From JBQCEE01 sp051960575 (GTDB lineage: Bacteria > Actinomycetota > Actinomycetes > Mycobacteriales > Jatrophihabitantaceae), in assembly GCF_051960575.1 (NCBI RefSeq), contig NZ_JBQCEE010000343.1, positions 1 to 17,119 of the forward strand: 17,119 nucleotides of DNA. The letters run 5' to 3'. Under the pieces are notes generated by a model, which had not been told where the DNA came from, did no database searches, and saw nothing but the letters and a program-made list of their open reading frames with translations. Below are positions 13,762-17,119 of this stretch, piece by piece. The translations under genes and the position numbers were made by a program. Each line of letters begins with the position of its first letter. Within the stretch, counting starts at the first letter, position 1.

Positions 13762-14759
13762 GCGTAGTGGGTGATGCCGTCGGCGCTGGACGCGGTCAGC
13801 TCGCCGTGTTCGACGAGCAGTCGCAAGTGCGCGACCGTCTCGTGCACGGCGAGCATCTGGTTGAACTCGTCCAGCTCGGCGAAGGCGCGGCCGCGGCGCG
13901 TCCAGCCGATCGCGTTCGCGACCTCGAAGGCGGTCGCCGCGCCCTTGCGCACCTCGCCGAGCATGATCTCGAGCCGCTGCTCGTGGTGCCGCACCAACTC
14001 GTCGACGCGGGCGTGCACCGAGGCGACGGCGGGGCCGTGGGCGGGCAGCAGGCGGGCGTCCGGCAGGGCACGCACGGTGGCGAGCGAGTCCATGTACAGG
14101 CGCAGCGGTGACTGGGGTCGAACCAGCTCGACGCCGAGCGACGGGGTGATGTGCGGCAGCACGTGGTCACCGGCGAACAACACGCCGTGCTCGGGGTCGT
14201 GGAAGACGACGTGGCCGCGGGTGTGGCCGGGCGTCGCGATGACCCGCAGCGTGCGCGTGCTCAGCGGCACATCGATGCCGTCGGTGAGCCAGCGGTCGGG
14301 GTACTCCCAGTCGGTGGTGTCGCGCTCGCCGCGCCAGGCGGCGAGCATGCGCGACAGGTCGAGCGCGCCGGCCTCGTGCAGGGCGGCGATGTCGGGATGC
14401 ACGGTGACCTCGTAGAACGCGTCCAGCGTGGCCTTCTCGCCCTCGCCGAGCGCGACCGAACCGCCGTGCTCGCGGCGCATCGCGACGGCGAGCGTGTAGT
14501 GGTCGCGGTGCACGTGCGTGACGAGATACTCGCGCACGTCGCCGGGCTGGTATTCGATCGAGCGCAGCGCGCCGGCGAGCAGTTCGGGCGAGCCCTCCAG
14601 CGCCCAGCCGCCGTCGATCATGACCAGCCGGTCGCCGTCCGCCACGGCGTAGACGTTGACCGCCTTGAGGCTGTCGCCCGGCAGCGGCAGGGGGATGCGC
14701 CAGACACCCGGCGCCTCCTCGTGCGCGCCCGGCTGCTCCCACGCGTGTCGGTCGTCCAT
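13752..14759 (-). CDS. Metallo-beta-lactamase fold hydrolase, glyoxalase II/LACTB2-like (335 aa)
   Basis: A binuclear metal hydrolase is indicated by THVHRDH at 81-87 (HxHxDH motif), H179 in TPGHTRGH, D198 in FAGDHVL and H241 in PAHGP. After the MBL core (about 20-245) a C-terminal segment (about 250-335) with ANAIGWTRRG and AVHETVAHLRLLVEHGEL looks like the winged-helix domain found behind MBL cores in LACTB2-like enzymes. Typical activities are thioester hydrolysis or RNA cleavage; the substrate is not evident. The start ATG at 14759 gives MDDRHAWEQ; TAGCGT lies exactly 7 bases before it, suggesting a leaderless transcript. A GTG nine bases upstream is an alternative. It converges with the coiled-coil gene and diverges from glmS, interrupting the glmM-glmS stretch. 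Confidence 0.9.
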   Translation of the reverse strand: MDDRHAWEQPGAHEEAPGVWRIPLPLPGDSLKAVNVYAVADGDRLVMIDGGWALEGSPELLAGALRSIEYQPGDVREYLVTHVHRDHYTLAVAMRREHGGSVALGEGEKATLDAFYEVTVHPDIAALHEAGALDLSRMLAAWRGERDTTDWEYPDRWLTDGIDVPLSTRTLRVIATPGHTRGHVVFHDPEHGVLFAGDHVLPHITPSLGVELVRPQSPLRLYMDSLATVRALPDARLLPAHGPAVASVHARVDELVRHHEQRLEIMLGEVRKGAATAFEVANAIGWTRRGRAFAELDEFNQMLAVHETVAHLRLLVEHGELTASSADGITHYAVT

Positions 14760-14772
14760 CCCTCGCACGCTA
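14760..14772 (-). promoter_or_regulatory. Leaderless promoter of the MBL-fold gene (-10 box)
   Basis: On the minus strand TAGCGT (14772-14767) fits TAnnnT and is followed by 7 bases and then the ATG, the spacing expected when transcription begins at the A of the start codon. No convincing -35 element is seen, common for such promoters. Confidence 0.5.
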
Positions 14773-14800
14773 TTGCACGCCGTCGCGAGGCCCGCGGACG

Positions 14801-14838
14801 GCGACGTGCGCGGTGACGTGCGCGGGTGACGTGCGCGG
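14801..14838. repeat. Three tandem copies of a 12-13 bp repeat
   Basis: GTGACGTGCGCGG occurs perfectly at 14813-14825 and 14826-14838, with a 12-base variant (GCGACGTGCGCG) at 14801-14812. The array sits upstream of the MBL-fold gene and before the larger repeats toward glmS. It may be a regulator site array or a slippage product. Confidence 0.8.
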
Positions 14839-14843
14839 TGGCC

Positions 14844-14983
14844 GGCGCGGTGTTTGGCCGCGCTGCGGGCGCACGGCCGGCGTGTCCGCCCGCTGCGGCG
14901 CCACACACCTCCTGCCGCGGCGCGGTGTGTGGCCGTGCTGCGGGCGCGCGGGCGGCGTGTCCGCCCGCTGCGGCGCCACACAC
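14844..14983. repeat. Two 65-bp direct copies, each a long inverted repeat (75-bp period)
   Basis: Copies at 14844-14908 and 14919-14983 differ at 4 of 65 positions and are joined by 10 bases. Each copy is itself an imperfect hairpin: in copy 2 GTGTGTGGC near the start pairs perfectly with GCCACACAC at 14975-14983, and inside it GCGGGCGG and CCGCCCGC pair around CGTGT. Copy 1 keeps the outer and inner arms with single changes. The layout recalls palindromic intergenic repeat elements. It occupies the centre of the divergent MBL/glmS intergenic region. Confidence 0.85.
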
Positions 14984-15042
14984 GACGCCCCGCGTGCCCC
15001 GGCCGGACTGAGTCGAGCGGGGCCGCTGTGACCTGCGGGCCT

Positions 15043-15055
15043 TACCCTGATCACC
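15043..15055 (+). promoter_or_regulatory. Leaderless promoter of glmS (-10 box)
   Basis: TACCCT at 15043-15048 fits TAnnnT and is followed by exactly 7 bases (GATCACC) and the glmS ATG; there is no Shine-Dalgarno. This is the same geometry as on the other side of the intergenic region. No clear -35 is seen. Confidence 0.55.
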
Positions 15056-16900
15056 ATGTGCGGCATCGTCGGTTACGTCGGACCACGTCCTGCCCTCGAC
15101 GTCGTCATCGAGGGTCTGCGGCGTCTCGAGTACCGCGGCTACGACTCGGCCGGGGTCGCCGTCATCGGCGACACGGGCCTGCAGATCGCCAAGAAGGCGG
15201 GCCGCATCGAGAACCTCGACAAGGCCGTCGCCGAGGCCGACATCACCGGACACACCGGTATCGGGCACACCCGCTGGGCCACGCACGGCGGCCCGACCGA
15301 CCGCAACGCCCACCCGCACGCCGACAGCACGGGGCGGATCGCCGCGATCCACAACGGCATCATCGAGAACCACGCGGCCCTGCGCGCCGAGCTCGAGGCC
15401 GAGGGCATCGAGCTGATCAGCGACACCGACACCGAGGTCGTGCCGCACCTCGTCGCGCGCCACCTCGCGCGGCACGGCGGCTCGCTGGCGGACGCGCTGC
15501 GCGCCGTCTGCCGCCGGCTGCACGGCGCGTTCACCCTCGTCCTCGTCGACGCGCAGCAGCCCGACGTCGTCGTCGCCGCGCGCCGCAACTCGCCGCTCGT
15601 CCTCGGCATCGGTGACGGCGAGACCTTCCTCGGCAGCGACGTCGCCGCGTTCATCGAGTTCACCCGCGAGGCCGTCGAGCTCGGGCAGGACCAGGTCGTC
15701 GAGATCCGCCGCGACGGCTACACCGTCACCGACTTCCACGGTGAGCCCGCCGACGGCAAGCACTTCCACATCGACTGGGACCTCGCCGCCGCGGAGAAGG
15801 GCGGCTTCGACTACTTCATGCTCAAGGAGATCCAGGAGCAGCCGGCCGCCGTGCGCGAGACGCTGCTGGGTCACCTCGTCGACGGGCAGATCGTGCTGGA
15901 CGAGCAGCGGCTCGATCAGCAGGAACTGCGCGACATCGACAAGGTCTTCATCGTCGCCTGCGGCACGGCGTACCACGCGGGCCTGCTCGGCAAGCAGGCG
16001 ATCGAGCACTGGACGCGGGTGCCGGTCGAGGTCGAGATGGCGTCCGAGTTCCGGTACCGCGACCCCGTGCTCGACCGCGCCACCCTCGTCGTCGCGATCA
16101 GCCAGTCGGGCGAGACCGCCGACACCCTCGAGGCGGTGCGGCACGCGAAGGACCAGAAGGCCAAGGTGTTGGCGATCTGCAACACCAACGGCGCGCAGAT
16201 CCCGCGCGAGTCGGACGCCGTGCTCTACACCCACGCCGGGCCCGAGATCGGGGTCGCGGCGACGAAGACATTCCTGGCGCAGCTCGCCGCGGTCGAGCTC
16301 GTCGGCCTCGCGCTCGCGCAGGCGCGCGGCACCAAGTACGGCGACGAGATCGTGCGCGAGTACGAGGGGCTGTGCTCGGTCGCGTCCGCGGTCGAGGACA
16401 CCCTCGCGCTGGTCGAGCCGGTGCGCGAGCTGGCCCGCGAGATCGCGACGTCCAAGGCGGTGCTCTTCCTCGGTCGGCACGTCGGCTACCCGGTGGCGCT
16501 CGAGGGCGCGCTGAAACTCAAGGAACTCGCATACATGCACGCCGAGGGGTTCCCGGCGGGCGAGTTGAAGCACGGGCCGATCGCGCTCATCGAGGACGGC
16601 CTGCCGGTGGTGGTGATCATGCCGTCGCCCACCGGACGACCGGTGCTGCACCAGAAGATGCTGTCGAACGTCTCCGAGATCCAGGCGCGCGGTGCGCGCA
16701 CGATCGTCATCGGTGAGTCGACCGATGTGCTCGCGCGCGAGCACGCCGATCACTTCATCGAGGTGCCTGCCGTGCCGACGCTGCTGTCGCCGTTCGTCAC
16801 CACGATTCCGCTACAGGTGCTCGCCGCCGAGATCGCCCAGGCGCGCGGGTACGACGTCGACAAGCCGCGCAATCTCGCGAAGTCCGTCACCGTCGAATAA
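15056..16900 (+). CDS. glmS: Glutamine-fructose-6-phosphate aminotransferase GlmS (614 aa)
   Basis: GlmS makes glucosamine-6-phosphate from fructose-6-phosphate and glutamine, the first committed step to UDP-GlcNAc. The N-terminal glutaminase begins MCGIVGYVG with the nucleophile Cys2 after Met removal and shows EYRGYDSAG, GHTRWATHG at 70-78, HNGIIENH and SDTDTEV. The synthase half has two SIS domains, with ACGTAYHAG at 301-309, SQSGETADT at 349-357 and the C-terminal DKPRNLAKSVTVE carrying the substrate-binding Lys610. The length is normal and no residue seems missing. The ATG at 15056 is the only start that leaves Cys at position 2. A leaderless promoter is likely. There is no room for a glmS ribozyme leader. 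acpS follows 7 bases downstream. Confidence 0.98.
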   Translation: MCGIVGYVGPRPALDVVIEGLRRLEYRGYDSAGVAVIGDTGLQIAKKAGRIENLDKAVAEADITGHTGIGHTRWATHGGPTDRNAHPHADSTGRIAAIHNGIIENHAALRAELEAEGIELISDTDTEVVPHLVARHLARHGGSLADALRAVCRRLHGAFTLVLVDAQQPDVVVAARRNSPLVLGIGDGETFLGSDVAAFIEFTREAVELGQDQVVEIRRDGYTVTDFHGEPADGKHFHIDWDLAAAEKGGFDYFMLKEIQEQPAAVRETLLGHLVDGQIVLDEQRLDQQELRDIDKVFIVACGTAYHAGLLGKQAIEHWTRVPVEVEMASEFRYRDPVLDRATLVVAISQSGETADTLEAVRHAKDQKAKVLAICNTNGAQIPRESDAVLYTHAGPEIGVAATKTFLAQLAAVELVGLALAQARGTKYGDEIVREYEGLCSVASAVEDTLALVEPVRELAREIATSKAVLFLGRHVGYPVALEGALKLKELAYMHAEGFPAGELKHGPIALIEDGLPVVVIMPSPTGRPVLHQKMLSNVSEIQARGARTIVIGESTDVLAREHADHFIEVPAVPTLLSPFVTTIPLQVLAAEIAQARGYDVDKPRNLAKSVTVE

Positions 16901-16907
16901 TCCGGCT

Positions 16908-17119
16908 ATGGCTGTCGTCGGGGTGGGGATCGACGTGGTGCCTGTCGAACGCTTCGCCGAGTCGCTGGCGCGAACTCCCTCGTTGGCGGCGCGGTTGTTC
17001 ACCCCCGATGAGCTCGTCACGGCGGCTGGGGCACCGCGCTCGCCCGAATCGCTGGCTGCGCGGTTTGCCGCGAAGGAAGCGCTGTCGAAGGCGCTGGGCG
17101 GTGGCGGTGGCATGTCGTG
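16908..17119 (+). CDS. acpS: Holo-[acyl-carrier-protein] synthase AcpS, partial (3' end beyond window)
   Basis: AcpS moves the 4'-phosphopantetheine arm from CoA to apo-ACP, activating fatty acid synthesis. The first 70 residues are visible: VVGVGIDVVPVERF (with the metal-binding Asp of GIDVV), RLFTPDEL and RFAAKEALSKALG with the catalytic-site Glu, all family landmarks. The ATG at 16908 comes 7 bases after the glmS stop; no Shine-Dalgarno is present, so translational coupling is likely. Codon use looks a little less GC-biased than in glmS. A glmS-acpS order is common in Actinobacteria. Confidence 0.95.
   Translation, partial: MAVVGVGIDVVPVERFAESLARTPSLAARLFTPDELVTAAGAPRSPESLAARFAAKEALSKALGGGGGMS

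Noticed and set aside
14844..14983. CRISPR array.
   Set aside because: Only two long copies with a 10-base spacer and no cas genes; the units are too long and the spacing too short.
14813..15031. Small plus-strand frames with internally repeated peptides before glmS.
   Set aside because: The repetition follows from the 75-bp DNA repeat, whose period is a multiple of three; no ribosome binding site or independent coding signal.
14618..16753. 711-codon open frame on the minus strand opposite glmS.
   Set aside because: Opposite strand of a conserved enzyme gene, no recognisable domain, composition of a frame shadow.

Overview
The window looks like chromosomal DNA of a high-GC Gram-positive actinobacterium. 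The right half is strongly GC-rich, GTG and TTG starts are common, several genes have leaderless-looking promoters, and the gene order rplM-rpsI-glmM ... glmS-acpS is the one familiar from Actinobacteria. I cannot name the genus from sequence alone.

Left part (1-7409, minus strand): one tightly packed type IV pilus operon. In transcription order it holds a major-pilin-like gene (start 7409), pilT (retraction ATPase), pilB (assembly ATPase), pilC (membrane platform), then four minor-pilin-like genes: a short prepilin, a PilX/GspK-like pseudopilin without the usual Glu5, a prepilin fused to a large beta-helix-like C-terminal domain, and a close paralogue of the last one cut by the left edge. 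From pilT onward most neighbours overlap by 4-7 bases or are 2 bases apart, so they are almost certainly co-transcribed. An 11-bp perfect hairpin lies between the pilin gene and pilT, as expected if pilin is made in excess over the machinery. PilM/N/O, the prepilin peptidase and other parts are not in the window.

Middle (7410-8019): about 600 bases without a convincing gene, lower in GC than the right half and rich in inverted repeats, several of them mutually exclusive. Read toward the pilin gene this looks like a long structured leader or regulatory region; it is the best candidate here for something undescribed.

8020-10006 (minus): a metal-dependent amidohydrolase and, upstream of it, a c-di-GMP phosphodiesterase with an intact EAL domain and only the back half of a GGDEF domain. 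The N-terminus of PilB resembles the c-di-GMP-binding MshEN domain, so c-di-GMP control of the pili is a reasonable inference.

Right part (10261-17119): rplM and rpsI (ribosomal proteins L13 and S9), glmM, an unknown coiled-coil gene, a convergent metallo-beta-lactamase-fold hydrolase, glmS and the start of acpS. GlmS makes glucosamine-6-phosphate and GlmM converts it to glucosamine-1-phosphate, so both feed UDP-GlcNAc and peptidoglycan synthesis. The divergent MBL/glmS intergenic region carries a 13-bp tandem repeat, two 65-bp copies of an inverted-repeat element at a 75-bp period, and a TAnnnT -10 box exactly 7 bases before the start codon on each side, consistent with two leaderless transcripts.
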